A DNA stretch of 64,000 nt from Oxytricha trifallax (GCA_000711775.1 ARYC01001327.1:31305-95304); one strand, 5' to 3'; numbered from the stretch's first letter, positions 24,537 through 35,566 are shown. Translations and numbers: made by a program. The notes: generated from the letters alone by a model not told the origin.

Positions 24537-25316
24537 ATGGAGTCTATGAATGATGCAATGAAGAGAATTTAATCTCAAGATTTAATAGGAAAATTTCGAA
24601 GTAAAGAGGACCTCTATAGATACTTGGTATAGTAAGGTAAGTCTTAATTAAAATTAATATATCCATTATAGTTGGACTCTTATTGCCATGGAACAAAAAT
24701 ATCATTCTTAAAAGCTTTACTAAGTGAAGAGAAAAAAGCTTTTAAGTCTAATGAATTTAGGATGATAGAGATACCTAACTACCCTGAAATCTCTCTAACA
24801 AATCTTTATGATAATGCAATGAGTGATCAAGATGTTGCTCTCTACCTTCCATCAAAGTTACAGCTCTCTAATAAGTTGCCAGATAGAAACTTCTTCTTTG
24901 GTGTTATTGCAACTCTGAAACCTCAGTACTTAAATGAAGTTATATAAAAGCTCACAAAAAACACTACAGCATCTCTCTCGAAGAAAAAGAGAAGCAGGAA
25001 ATTATAATCAGTGACTACTGGTTGTAGGAACTGCAGAAGCATCCATTCATCGAAAGTAAGATAAGTCTTCTAACTTTATAGAAAAACCTGGTATTGCTAT
25101 TTACTTGATGAAAGAGCGCAGCAAATTAAACAGAGAGAGAAAATCACAGATAAGCATGAATTGATTAAGAGACTCTACAAATATTTATAAATGCCAGACG
25201 AGATGAACATAGACGCAGAAGCTTGCATTAAGAGAAGAAACATGGGCCCAAGTAAGCCTTAATAGGAATAAAAGAAAGAGAAACAAAATCTTTTTACGGG
25301 TAAATTTAATATGTGA
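24537..25316 (+). pseudogene. TBE 22-kDa ORF, copy B
   Basis: ATG 24537-24539, distal stop TGA 25314-25316. Open without break to about 24947 (blocks IPNYPEISLTNLYDNA, LSNKLPDRNFFFG). One base is missing near 24950 and another near 25160, judged against TBE-C. The 26-nt intron-like block is 25056-25081 with an intact GTAAG start. Exon-2-like sequence is 235 nt versus 236 in TBE-C. An apparent GTAAGT near 24636 is coding in the other copies and is not taken as a splice site. Confidence 0.85.
25056..25081 (+). other. 26-nt intron-like block in 22-kDa gene (copy B)
   Basis: Begins GTAAG, contains TTCTAAC, ends TTTATAG. Exactly 26 nt, as in A, C and D. Confidence 0.72.
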
Positions 25317-25322
25317 ACTTAT

Positions 25323-25757
25323 TCATTCGTTTAAATCTAAAACTTATTTATATACACAAAATCTCCCTTCTCTTGTGAATACTTTAGCTTTATCATCACT
25401 GACTCTCTTAGTAGCACTCTTAATAAAATCTACTGTATCTATCTTCAAGTCGTGCATCAAATGATAGAGTAGAAGTTTCTTGTAGGTGCCTTTCAATAAC
25501 CCCTATTATAATTCAATTCCATTGAATTGAGGACTGTTGGTACATTAAATACAGGTGTTATGTTTAGCCTTTCATATTCTTTCCTTGTGTCTTTAGTTTT
25601 ATGGACAGATAAGTTATCTACAAACAGAATAATCTCTTAGTCAGCGTACTTATCTCTGAGTTATTACAAGAACTTTATGTATTATTCGGTCTTTATTGAG
25701 CGAGGGTGGAAAACATAAGTCTCGAGGACATTATCTTCACTTATTCTTCCAAGTATT
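25323..25757 (-). pseudogene. TBE-B transposase, 3' half
   Basis: C-terminal half of the transposase, from the insertion point of TBE-D to TGA 25325-25323, six bases past the 22-kDa stop. It holds the second Asp (FVDNLSVH) and the Glu region. The N-terminal half is 29865-30477 on the same strand. Confidence 0.88.
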
Positions 25758-25859
25758 CAAAACCCCAAAACCCCTTAGTGAGGTTTATAAGTGCTTTGAT
25801 TTGTAGGGTATAGTTGGGGTCTTATTGGGGTTAGTAGAGAAATTCGGCCAATTTGCAAA

Positions 25860-26927
25860 ATGAGAAATAGAAATTAGCGAAATTGAGGGTCTATTTATGA
25901 TGAGTAATATATATATTTACTGCTTAAGCTTAGGTATGGTACAAGTATTAATATAGACTTAGTTAAACCTGTACTAAATTATGCAGCAATAGCAAAGCTC
26001 TTGTGCAAGAGTGCCTCAACAGTTAGGTATCATTGCTTGATGGTTGTAAACCATTATACTTCAGGCACTTGAAAGCATCCTGCAAGGAAATAAAAGTTCT
26101 CACAGCACCATATTGACTACCTCTGTGATTCGAACACTTTAAAGTATAGGGCACACTTTCCACTAGTTTATCGAGCTGTGATGTTTCATCGCAAGTTTCC
26201 CGACATGCGTATCTCTCGATAAACTATAGCCAACATTTATAGAAGAAATGGTATTACTTTTAAGACTGTCAACAGAGTGAAGAGAGTGATTGATTTTACA
26301 GTTTCATTTTATAGAAATAATTTAAACTATATATATATGATTAAATGCAGAGGGCTATTGACAATAAAATCAAGTTCATACACGCTGGTGAAGCTGTGTT
26401 TACCTTCAACACCTTTATTAATCAGTCTTGGTAAAAGAAGTATGATAATATAGAAGTCTACGATTAGAAAGTAAAGGTTGTAACCCATGCAATTTTAGCA
26501 GGTATTAGTGTTGACTCTGACTTAGAAAGTTATGTTATTCATCCTCGCTCTATTAAGCGAGAGTAGTGAATAGAGTTCCTACACAAGCTGAGAGATAAAT
26601 ACAACGATTAAGAGATCATCCTGTTTGTTGACAACCTCTCAGTTCATAAGACTAAGGAGTCTAAGAAAGCTTATGAAGAGTTAAACATTACTCCTGTATA
26701 CAATGTTCCTTACAGCCCTTAATTTAATGGAATTGAATTCGACTGGAGTTAAATAAAGACCAACTACAAGAAACTGCTGCTATATCACCTAATGCATGAC
26801 TTGCCTATAGATACAGCATAATTGATTTAGAGTAGCTGCAAGAGAGTAAGCATAGATAAGACCAACAGATTGTGCGAGAGAAGGAAGAATGAATTTTTAT
26901 AAATAAGTTTTAGATTTAAATGAATGA
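25860..26927 (+). pseudogene. TBE-D transposase, first catalytic Asp replaced by Gly
   Basis: The likely start is ATG 25860-62, in frame with SIYDEQYIYLLKLRYG but with TGA at 25884-86 between. Helix-turn-helix region AAIAKLLCKSASTVRYHC is kept; TGA follows near 26070 and the frame changes. Catalytic part: the first acidic motif reads IHAGEAVF, so GAT has become GGT at 26387-26389; FVDNLSVH (near 26620) and NGIEFDW (near 26725) keep Asp and Glu. The stop TGA is 26925-26927, six bases before the opposing 22-kDa stop. Loss of the first Asp and several stops make it inactive. Confidence 0.88.
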
Positions 26928-26933
26928 ATAAGT

Positions 26934-27708
26934 TCACACATTAAATTAACCCAGAAAGGGATTAGGCTTCTCCTTCTTCTCCTCTTCTTATGGCTTGCTT
27001 TGGCCCATATTTCTTCTCTTAGTGCCAGTTCCTGCATCTATGTTCATTTCATCTGGCTTTTAAAAATCTTTATAACATGAATAGTCTATGACTTTCTCTC
27101 TCTGTGAACCTTTGCATGTTCTTTCATTAGGAATATACTTATTCCAGGTTTCCCTACAAAGTTACGTGTCAAAGCTTACTAGAAAGGTATGGATGCTTCT
27201 TAAGCTCCGCAAGCTAGGACTCGCTTATTCGTATGCCTTGCTTTTTTTAATCTTCAGGAGAAAAAGAGTAGCGTTTCTTGCGAGCTTCTTCAATGATCTC
27301 TCTGAGATAGCTCTCTCTTAAAGTGCCAAGAACACTTAAGAAGAAGCTTCTTTCTGGAAGTTTGTTAGAGAGTTGTTTCTTGGTAGGAAGATTAACTTCC
27401 AACTCTTCATCTTTCATCGCATCATCGTAGAGATTCGTGACTGAAATCTCTGGGTAGTTTGGTATTTCTATCAACTTAATTTCATTGTTTTTGAAGGCTT
27501 TCTTCTCATCACAGAGTATCGCTCTTAGAAATGAGATTTTGGTACCTTCCATCGTTTGAAGGAACAAACCCAATATAGTATATGATTAAGTATATGTCAC
27601 CTGCTTACCATGCTAAGTGAGGTATCGATAGAGATCTTCCTTGCTTCTAAATCTTGAGATCATTTCTTAAGCTTCAACCCTCTTCATTGCAGTACTTATA
27701 GATTCCAT
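26934..27708 (-). pseudogene. TBE 22-kDa ORF, copy D
   Basis: ATG 27708-27706. The first 529 nt (27708-27180), the same length as in TBE-C, are open and contain IPNYPEISVTNLYDDAM and LSNKLPERSFFLSVLG. The 26-nt intron-like block is 27179-27154; unlike the others it contains an in-frame TGA, so without splicing this copy would end there. Sequence after the block starts in the same register as TBE-A and C (KPG...LMKE) but loses frame near 27060 through missing bases. Distal stop TGA 26936-26934. Confidence 0.85.
27154..27179 (-). other. 26-nt intron-like block in 22-kDa gene (copy D)
   Basis: Minus strand: begins GTAAG, contains CGTAAC, ends TTTGTAG, 26 nt. An in-frame TGA inside it is tolerated only if the block is removed. 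Confidence 0.72.
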
Positions 27709-28275
27709 CCTTGTTCCTTCTCTTGTAATTGAATTTAATATTTTAATATATAGAGTTCTGGATCCTACTGTTATAAATCTTAGTATTAAATATGGGCATC
27801 TCATAGGAAGTCATCCTGGTAAGGATACGTGGAGAAAGATTGGCAGAAGCTGTAACAAACTTCAGAGATGGAGCTCCATTTTTATCGATTTAGTTCCATT
27901 AAATTAGTACTAAATTTGTTTAAATTTAATTAGTACTGGTACTAATTCGGTTTAATTTTAATTGGTACCAATTTAATAGTACCAAAACTTAATTAGTACC
28001 TACTTTTAAACTAATGAGGTTTTAATGGAAAAGTTCCAAAATGGTTCAAAACCTAATTGGTACCAGTACCAACCTGAATATTATCTAAGTTAGTACCAAA
28101 ATTAAAAATATTAAGCATGAAATTAGAAAAATTATAGTTATAAACTAAGTATAAATTTGAGCTCTAACACTTCAATATCAACCATTAGTGCTGCAGTGCC
28201 AACTCCTATACATAGTTGCTATAACTAGAGAGGTTATTAGAGCTTTATAATACAAATTTAAATTTGAATTTAAAC
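27709..28275. promoter_or_regulatory. Divergent region of TBE-D with GTACC-type iterations
   Basis: Between the 22-kDa and kinase start codons. From about 27905 to 28095 the strings GGTACCAAT, ATTAGTAC and AGTACCAA recur in both orientations about ten times. Same position as the different iterated motifs of TBE-A, B and C. Confidence 0.6.
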
Positions 28276-29722
28276 ATGGCGGCTAACTTAAATCGTAAAG
28301 CAATCTCTCTTGGCAATGGTTAATCATAGCTAAACTTTGGCACCACTAAAAAGCAAGAAGTTATTTATATTGAGAGGGAAGTAGAGTTAAGAGCTCTTGA
28401 GTTTGAAGCAGAGGTCTTCAAAATTGAAGTATCTAACTAGAAGGGGAGAACAGAGATAGGACTTTAAACATAAATTGAATATGTTGAGGAGATAAAAGAA
28501 CAGCAACCATTTGAAAAATAAAAACACTTTGAATGCAATGATTGTTAAAACTTCTTCTCAACTGAGTAAGCTTGAAGAGGCATATTAAAGAAATACATTC
28601 TGGTAAAGCGAAGATTTATTTCAAGAATGATAAGGTGAATGGCAGGTATTAATGCACGACTTGCATGAAGTCTTACACTCAATCAGCTAAGGTTAAAAGA
28701 CACATGCAAAAGCATCATTTAAGCGAGTTTTTAATGTAAGATTAAGAGACTTAAAAACTTATACCTGGCAAGAGAAAGTCTAAAATTCTTGAATCTTTAA
28801 GAGAGAAGTAAGAAAAGCTCAAGAGGCAGAAACGATATGAGTCAATGAATCAACCTGCAGGCAATACACTTTTAGCATGCTTCTAAAAAAGAGCTATGTA
28901 TATTCCTGCATTAAATGCTGTTCATCTTAGCAGCTGTATAGAAAACTACTTGAATATAAACGTGCCTAGCAAGGCAAAACTTATAGTAGGCGACGAGTTT
29001 GCATACAAGGTATATCCTTTCAGCTATCTCATTAAAAATGAACAATATTAGAATGAGTTTGCAAACGAATATATCGTTATTAGAGAAGCTTAAAAAAGAG
29101 ATTGCAAGAACTTGCTTAAGCTTAACGGTGTTATTATAGGCTTTGGATTCATCGCAATAAGGCTTAAGAAATATGAAAAGACTCTAAGAGACTATCTATA
29201 TCAAAACAGACATCCGCATGACTTGAATGATATACTTTCAGATATGATTAAGGGTATCTAGGAGTTGCATGCTTGATATGTTCATAGAGATCTAAAGCCT
29301 GAAAATGTGATGCTCAACCTCTGTCCTTTAGAAGGTGTAGTTATCGATTTCAATAGAGCCTTAAGAATAAGAGATTGTAACATTAGCAAAGGTTCTTGGG
29401 ACACCAGGATACTTCCCAATCAGAGAGAAGTAGACAAATGGCTCTGTTTAGTGGGATGAATGGGCAGTTGCTGCTATCATTTTAGAAAGTGACATGGAAA
29501 GCATGTCTTACTTTGGTACTAAGCATGAAAAACAATCAATTAGCTTAGCTTAGAAGCATTATAAAGTAAAAAGATATCTGCGAAGAAATAAAAAGCATAG
29601 TAGAGATGATAATCGTGAGAGCTCTTTCATATCCTAGATAATCCTTAGATGACATTCTTGATCCAATATAGAGAGCAAGATTCAAGAGATACAACAAAGA
29701 CAAGCTGATTAAATTTGTTTGA
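28276..29722 (+). pseudogene. TBE zinc-finger/protein-kinase, copy D
   Basis: ATG 28276-28278. First finger begins FECNDCQNFF, then a one-base loss near 28568 shifts the frame before the LKRHIKEIH helix; second finger YQCTTCMKSY...KRHMQKHH is intact. The linker is Lys/Glu-rich. The kinase part shows FAYKVYPFSYL, then TGA (29275-77) just before YVHRDLKPENVM, VIDFN (DFG with Asn), a frame change near 29388, GTPGYFP and WDEWAVAAIILE. Stop TGA 29720-29722 lies just inside the terminal repeat. Three disabling changes. Confidence 0.85.
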
Positions 29723-29776
29723 ATTAAGTACTCTAATACTCATTAAATATTCATTAAATTCACATAAAACCTGCGT

Positions 29777-29861
29777 TTTCTCTACTAACCCCAATAAGAC
29801 CCCAACTATACCCTACAAATCAAAGCACTTATAAACCTCACTAAGGGGTTTTTGGGTTTTG
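29777..29861. repeat. Right terminal inverted repeat of TBE-D
   Basis: Inverted match of 25758-25842, about 85 bp with few mismatches. Confidence 0.9.
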
Positions 29862-29864
29862 ATT

Positions 29865-30477
29865 GCATGAGTTTAAACCTTAACCTTTTAATCATATACT
29901 TAAGTGTTGCTGTACCTCTTATACCAAGACCTTGATATGAAGGTATTAAAGGTGAATACTGCCTCATCAGCATGTATAAACTTATATTATGCTCTTAAGA
30001 CCTCTGCATTTAATCGAATATATAATTTAAATTAGTCTTATAAAATGGAACATTAAAGTCAATCACTCTCTTAATGCGATTGACTGTCTTGTAAGATATT
30101 CCGTTCTTTTTATATTTGTTCGCTATCGATTAAGCAGATATGTTAAACTCAGGAAATTGGTGATGAAACATCACAGCTCTTTAGGCGAGAGAGAAGTGAT
30201 CTCAGTATTTAAGAGTCTTATCATTAATTAGATAATCAATGTGATGCTGCTAAAACTTTAGAGGTCTCTTAGGCTTAGAATTAAGCTGCTATCTCTTTAA
30301 ATTAAATGTTAATAGACAGTGAGACCTAGCAGTAGCAGGAGATTTATGGAGTAACCTTGCTATAGACGTGTAATTAAGTATAGGCTTGAGTTGATCATTT
30401 TATTCATCACATCCATACCGCAACTTAAACAATAAATCTATATACTCACTGTCATAAACAGACCCCAAACCTCGCAT
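29865..30477 (-). pseudogene. TBE-B transposase, 5' half
   Basis: ATG 30477-30475 (MRGLGSVYDS). Contains the helix-turn-helix block YTSIARLLHKSPATARSH and KPKRPLKFQQHHIDYLIND. An in-frame TGA stands where TBE-C has Trp (LKYW, near 30200). The gene was already stopped or became so independently of the TBE-D insertion at 29864/25758. Confidence 0.87.
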
Positions 30478-30478
30478 A

Positions 30479-30615
30479 TGCTTACTTAAATTACTATAAT
30501 TTAAACATTAAACCCCTACATAAACCCTATTAAAACCCTAATAAAGTATGCACTAATAGTCTACTTTTATTAATCAAAAACTCAATCAAACTACTGAAAG
30601 GGTTTTGGGGTTTTG
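30479..30615. repeat. Right terminal inverted repeat of TBE-B
   Basis: Ends GGGTTTTGGGGTTTTG followed by ATT (30616-18). It begins directly upstream of the transposase ATG. Confidence 0.9.
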
Positions 30616-30618
30616 ATT

Positions 30619-33600
30619 TTAGTTCTTAACATCATTAAAATATATTATAATAAAATAAAATTTGATTTTATGAATTTCACTAATGGAAAATTAAAAAAAT
30701 CATTTCACTTATTTATCATGCGTGAAATTAATATAAAATTATAAAATAAATGCCATTAAATAAAAAAACAATTTTCAACAGGTTCAAAAATTAATGATTC
30801 ACATTATTCTAAGTATTAAACTAATTTCTAAATATTTTGAAGTGTTGTTGAGCAAGGCCCGTGATTTAGATTCATTTAATTTTGAAGGAATTCGAAATCT
30901 TAATTCCGAAATATGCATCAATTTAAATGTTATTTGAAGAAGAATGCGAATGCGACATATTATATTTGCTTTCTTGGAAAAATATTAAAATATTATTGTC
31001 TTTGCTCCTTGAGACATTTAAAATGCTTTAGCGTTTGTCTTATTTTGCTATATATTAATATTTAAAAGCTAAGAATTACTAGGATATAGGTCTTAGTGTG
31101 ATTAAAATATCTTATAGTTCTTGTTGCTGATTGGATCTATTTATATAATATTCATATTTTTATTTTTTTATATTTTTTTGGGACTTCAAATAATTAAGTA
31201 TTAAACATTGATATGTTAAATTTATTTGATTTTAATCATTAATCATTATGAAATGATTAAATCAAGTTATTCGAGATATTCACGTCTATTGTCTGAACCT
31301 GCGAAAGTGAAGAAATTACTTTGGTTAAGGATTAATTTCTTATCCTTTGTAGAAAATCTTTGGATTTAGATTCAAGTAATTTTCATCCATTTTGAATAAT
31401 ATTATTAATCATACCACGGAATATTTTAATTTATATCCACATCTTAATCTCTATTAAATTTTTTGTAGAATCTCTTTTTATTTATGATAAAAAATTTAGT
31501 ATTATAATAGACTTTAAATTTTAATATTAGTCTTTTATTTATTATATTTTTCAATTTTTAATGATGTCATTTATTAATCATTTGTATAGAATAGAAAAAA
31601 ATTACTTCATATTTTTGGAATTAAATTTACAATTATACAAATTTACTTAATGCTGTTCCCATTAAGTAATTTATTGAATAAATTATTTAGTTTTTTAAAT
31701 TAATTTTCCTATTAAATTGGCAGTATTTTTCAGTTTATAATTTAATTAAAAATTATTTATTTTATTTGAAATTATTAGTAATATTGGTATATATATATAT
31801 CATTTTAAATAATTTTTTTTATCCTTTAATTTTTTATTTGTAAGATTCCATAGATCAATTTATGAAAGTAAGATTGAGGTTAAAGCAATTAAATTAATAA
31901 TAATTGACTGAAATGAAATATAATTAGGCTTAAGTCAAATTTACACCTAATAATTGGATTTATATTATTTAAGAAAAAACAATCTAGCTAATATTTTTTA
32001 TAATTAGCCCAAATATTATAATTATATGCCACTTATAATTAAATATTAATTTGATTGCTTTTAACCCTATGTCTTAATTGAACTATAGTGTTTTATTGTA
32101 CTTATGTAATATAGCCAAAAATCTTATTTTATTTTGTTTTACTTAATGACTATTAAGGGTTTATTGATATACTTTTTATCTCAGGATCAAGTGCTTACAT
32201 ACATATTAAATTAAATTGTACTTATGTTTAATGAAAAAAAATTGTAAATAATTATATAAGTCAAGAATCTGCTAATTATGTTATAATAGTAAGCAATTAA
32301 ATTATGTGAATTATAAAAGTTTTTATTTATGTATTGTTGTTTCTCTTTGCTTTTAAAAGTTAAAAGCAAGATTTTATTCTTGATTTTTTTAGCTAACAAT
32401 TAAAGTAATTTTTTTAGAAAGAAATTTTTTATACAAGGAACCTTTCTAATATTTCTTTAATATCAAAACTTAGACTCTCCTTTTATTTTTATTAAACATT
32501 AAGACTGCTTTTATTCAAACTGCTTGTATATTTTTAATTTAATAACCACTGAATTAAATAAAACTACGATATATTAAAAATGTATAAAATGGTAAAATAG
32601 TCAGTTTATTTTGTAAACTGATTTAAGCTACTATTATATTAAGCTATGTTAAACTTTTAAGTAAATTATATTAAATCAAATAATAACATGTAAAATGATC
32701 AGTATTAAAAACACAAAGCATGATAAATTCCAAATGTAAGAATGTGCTTCAATTCTAATATGTTAAGCAGATTGATTTATTATTATGTTTGGGATTTACT
32801 GTGAGATAGTAGAATAACGTAGAAACACATTTCAGCCTAGTTTATAAGTTAACATAAAAAGATTATAATTTGTTTAAAATTTATATCCTCATGAATATTT
32901 TTACTAGCTTGGCTAAATAAGAAATGCTTAAATATAGTGAATTGTTTTAAAAATATATCTCTATATTATAATTTATAAAAAAATGCCAAATCAGAACCAT
33001 TTGAGTAGTTCATTAATAATCATAAGAATAATTAATGATAAATTTGATAAAATAAAAATTTATTAATCTATTTATAATTGTTTATGAAAAAATGTTAGCA
33101 ATTAAATCTTGATTTAAAATTATTAATTTTCCTCAGTAGTTTTAATATTTTAAGTTATACCCTGCTCTATTAGTGTTTCACGTTTATTTTTAGATTTTAG
33201 TTTTAATAATTTCAAACTAAGCGATTCTCCTCAAAAGACTGTATCAACAAAGCATGTTAAAATTTTTACGAATTGCTTTTTTCTTTATTAGTTTTAAGTT
33301 ATAAACCACTTATTTTCAATTAATATATTAAGAAAAATGCATTTTATAAAATTATAATTGTAGAAATACCTCATTTTATATTTAGTTGGTATTTATGTGA
33401 GAAAAGTATTATTTATTTTTTCAAATGTTGAGATAATTGCATAAGAGATAGAATGGCAGTAGAATAAGGTCAGCATTATGATTTTATTTTTTAATTTATT
33501 ATCTTATATTTAACTATATTATTAATAAACCTAATTAAAATAACATTTGATTTTTAAATATTAACATTCACTATTAAGAAAACTAAAAAATTAAAGTGCA
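30619..33600. other. Long AT-rich spacer with a dispersed repeat
   Basis: About 3 kb. A second copy of the GTATTAAACA.TGATATGTT repeat is at about 31198-31260, followed by a small G/C-richer patch (31270-31350). No gene supported. Confidence 0.5.
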
Positions 33601-33619
33601 GATAAAACCCCAAGAGTAT
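33601..33619 (+). repeat. 19-bp inverted repeat, left copy
   Basis: GATAAAACCCCAAGAGTAT is the exact reverse complement of 35729-35747. The two copies bracket the GC-rich gene. The AAAACCCCAA core recalls ciliate telomere and TBE ends; outside the AAACCCC core both sides have TA. Confidence 0.8.
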
Positions 33620-33867
33620 AATTTAAAGCAATTTGGGTGAATTAGTTGTAATTTGTAATTAAAATTAAGAAATAATAAGTTTTGATTTAAGTCGTCTACA
33701 AGTGATTTGCATCAATAATAATTCGAAATTACGAAAATATAATTTGCTTAATGTACTAAAACATGGAGAAAAAGTGAAACCCCATTAGCTTAATTAGAGG
33801 GGTGTTTGAGATTAGTGAAAAATATATTTAAATGCTTAAATTATGAAAATGTTTTATCAATCACTTA

Positions 33868-35566
33868 TCAGTAAAATGTACCTATATCATGAATGTGGGA
33901 GTGAAGCTCGCGAACTAGAGCCATGCCATGACAACCCCATCGCTGACCTCTAGTGGGGGAATCTTACACATCCATAATGCTGTCGAAGGGAGGGATGTAC
34001 TGCTTGGTCCTGACCCTATCATAGTAAGAGAAGATCTTGGCGATTCTGGCGTGGGTCTTCCTGCTAGGGTCTGGTGCAGTGGGAGCACTCCATTTTTCTA
34101 TAATCGAATTTAAGTTTTAAAGTTTTAATCTTAATTAATTAAAATATGGCAGATGTTTAAACTATAACTAAACCCTTGATTTAATCTATTAAACGATCAA
34201 ATAATGAAACTTACAAAATCTCCCAGACTTTTTTGCCTTCGAGTTTTTTAGGAAATGTTGAGCTAGAGGGGCGAACTTAAGGTCATTTTGTAGCCCTTTC
34301 AAAACTAGGAGGAACTTGGGTGCTCGGGGCACACAGCACACGCCCTGGCGAAGTTGCGCTTAATTTTCTTTTTCTCTATAATTTAAAAAAATATAAATAT
34401 ATCTAATTAATTAATTGATGATCCCCCAATGGTAATTGGTCAATGACCTTACCCTTAATCAGGCCTCCTAGGGCTCAGGTGCTTAAGAGCATCGACTAAG
34501 GAAGGAGTAAATGCGCAGGTGATCGACCCCATGTCACAATTAGGGATAAGAAATAATAGTCAGCGGAGATGCCTGGAAGGTCTTTCTAGGGGAGTGGCTC
34601 AGGAAGATCTGCTTGATCTGTATAGGATTTTCTCCTAAGGCTACTAAGTTAAACTTCTCTAGATTAGAGGAAATCTCTAAATGAAATCGTTATAGCACCA
34701 GAGGAAATCTGTGAGGGTATAGGCGTCGCTGGCCGAAGGGGGCTCTTATGAACATCTCCTGGAGGTCTTTATCAGCTGGCCTTTTGCTGGCCTTTTTAAA
34801 GATTTGTTGGTCATTAGGTTATTAGTTGAGTGACCGTTAGGGATTTGTCCGATAATTCTTAGGTTGTTCTATTTTCTCTAGTAATTCGTTCAGTTATCGA
34901 TGCAGGTCTGGAGACAGGCAGCCCCCTGATGAGGAGTTAGGCGTAGAATCGGCACATTCTAAACCTGCATCCGCTGAGGGCGTCCGCTCCATCTGACCAT
35001 CAGATAGTCTCAATGTCTCGTCCATGGAGGTTTATGGGTTAGCCGTTAGGGTTTTTGCCTATAGGTTGTCTAGGAGGCCCCCACCTCCGACCTCGGTCTC
35101 GTCGTCTCTAGTAGGTACTGCCCCTCTCACTCCTATGGTCTCGTCCCTCGTTTCGTCATACAGCACCTCCTTCCCATCGTTGGCGTCCCTGGGGAAGGTG
35201 AGCTTGCGCACCGAGAGTCGTAGTTCTATAGCACTGTCCAGCGTCTCCTTGTAATGGGTGATAACATTTTGGCCAAAGATGGTGGTGGCAATGTCTTGGA
35301 TCTCTCTGGGGGATCTCTGGTAGGTCGACATGCTATCCAGCAGGCATCGGAGCCTGGTCTCGAAGATGGCCACATCTGGCAATGGTGAAGGCTCTATTTG
35401 GGCACGGAGGGTGGGCGGCAGCAGGTAGGGGTAAAGCTCCACCGATGGGGAGGACAGGAAGGTATGATCCTATGAGAGACTTAGTTATCTGGGCTCAGCA
35501 TCTTTAAATGAGGCAGAGATATTGATAATAATTATTAAGGGTATATATATGAGAATAAAATTTAAT
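33868..35566 (-). CDS. Macronuclear-destined gene interrupted by IESs; product unknown
   Basis: GC-rich coding blocks on the minus strand separated by AT-rich gaps. The 5' block is open from 35566 (no ATG seen; alternative start GTG 35442) and contains RCLLDSMSTYQRSPREIQD, ATTIFGQNVITHYKETLD and Gly/Asp/Ser-rich sequence. Excising four segments between short direct repeats gives one uninterrupted frame from about 34800 through QADLPEPLPQKDLPGIS, SLVDALKHLSPRRPDQ, FLLVLKGLQNDLKFAP and HARIAKIFSYYDRVRTKQY to TGA 33870-33868. A further register change remains between about 34780 and 34910; the repeated GATTTGT (34801-07, 34842-48) is a candidate fifth pointer. Internal TAA/TAG are common, so the Gln reassignment is required. 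No known domain is recognised. Confidence 0.8.
34092..34219. other. IES 1 of the 34-kb gene, pointer CTCC
   Basis: AT-rich segment between CTCC at 34088-91 and 34220-23. Removing 132 nt (one pointer plus IES) joins KAKKSG to SAPTAPDPSRK in frame. Confidence 0.75.
34365..34453. other. IES 2 of the 34-kb gene, pointer CTTAAT
   Basis: Between CTTAAT at 34359-64 and 34454-59. Excision of 95 nt joins SPRRPDQ to AQLRQGV in frame. Confidence 0.82.
34537..34558. other. IES 3 of the 34-kb gene, pointer GTCA
   Basis: Between GTCA at 34533-36 and 34559-62. Excision of 26 nt joins LPGISA to DMGSITC and removes two stops from the reading path. Confidence 0.7.
34627..34716. other. IES 4 of the 34-kb gene, pointer GTATAGG
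   Basis: Between GTATAGG at 34620-26 and 34717-23. Excision of 97 nt joins PSASDAY to TDQADLPE in frame. Confidence 0.75.

Larger units (their letters stand above)
25758..29861 (+). mobile_element. TBE-D, complete element nested in the TBE-B transposase gene
   Basis: 4104 bp with 85-bp inverted ends (25758-25842 and 29777-29861) starting CAAAACCCCAAAACCCC. Flanking ATT at 25755-57 and 29862-64. Removing the element and one ATT restores the transposase sequence AAGTATTGCATGAG, matching TBE-C at the same place. Gene order is transposase (+), 22-kDa (-), kinase (+), opposite in orientation to TBE-B. Subfamily as TBE-A. Confidence 0.95.
21235..30615. mobile_element. TBE-B, carrying two nested insertions
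   Basis: Ends are (T)AAAACCCCAAAACCC at 21235 and its complement at 30615, flanked by ATT (21232-34 and 30616-18). Order: kinase gene (-), divergent region interrupted by a 1140-bp foldback (23191-24330), 22-kDa gene (+), transposase gene (-) interrupted by TBE-D (25758-29861). Without the insertions and their target repeats the element would be about 4.13 kb, close to TBE-C (4075 bp). The first base of the left end is T in place of C. Confidence 0.93.

Noticed and set aside
24634-24671. GTAAGT...TTATAG intron in the 22-kDa gene of TBE-B
   Set aside because: Copies A, C and D code through this stretch with similar length and no splice-like ends.
35024-35254. Plus-strand ORF over the GC-rich gene
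   Set aside because: Antisense shadow of the minus-strand gene, which has the better residue texture and frame-restoring IESs.
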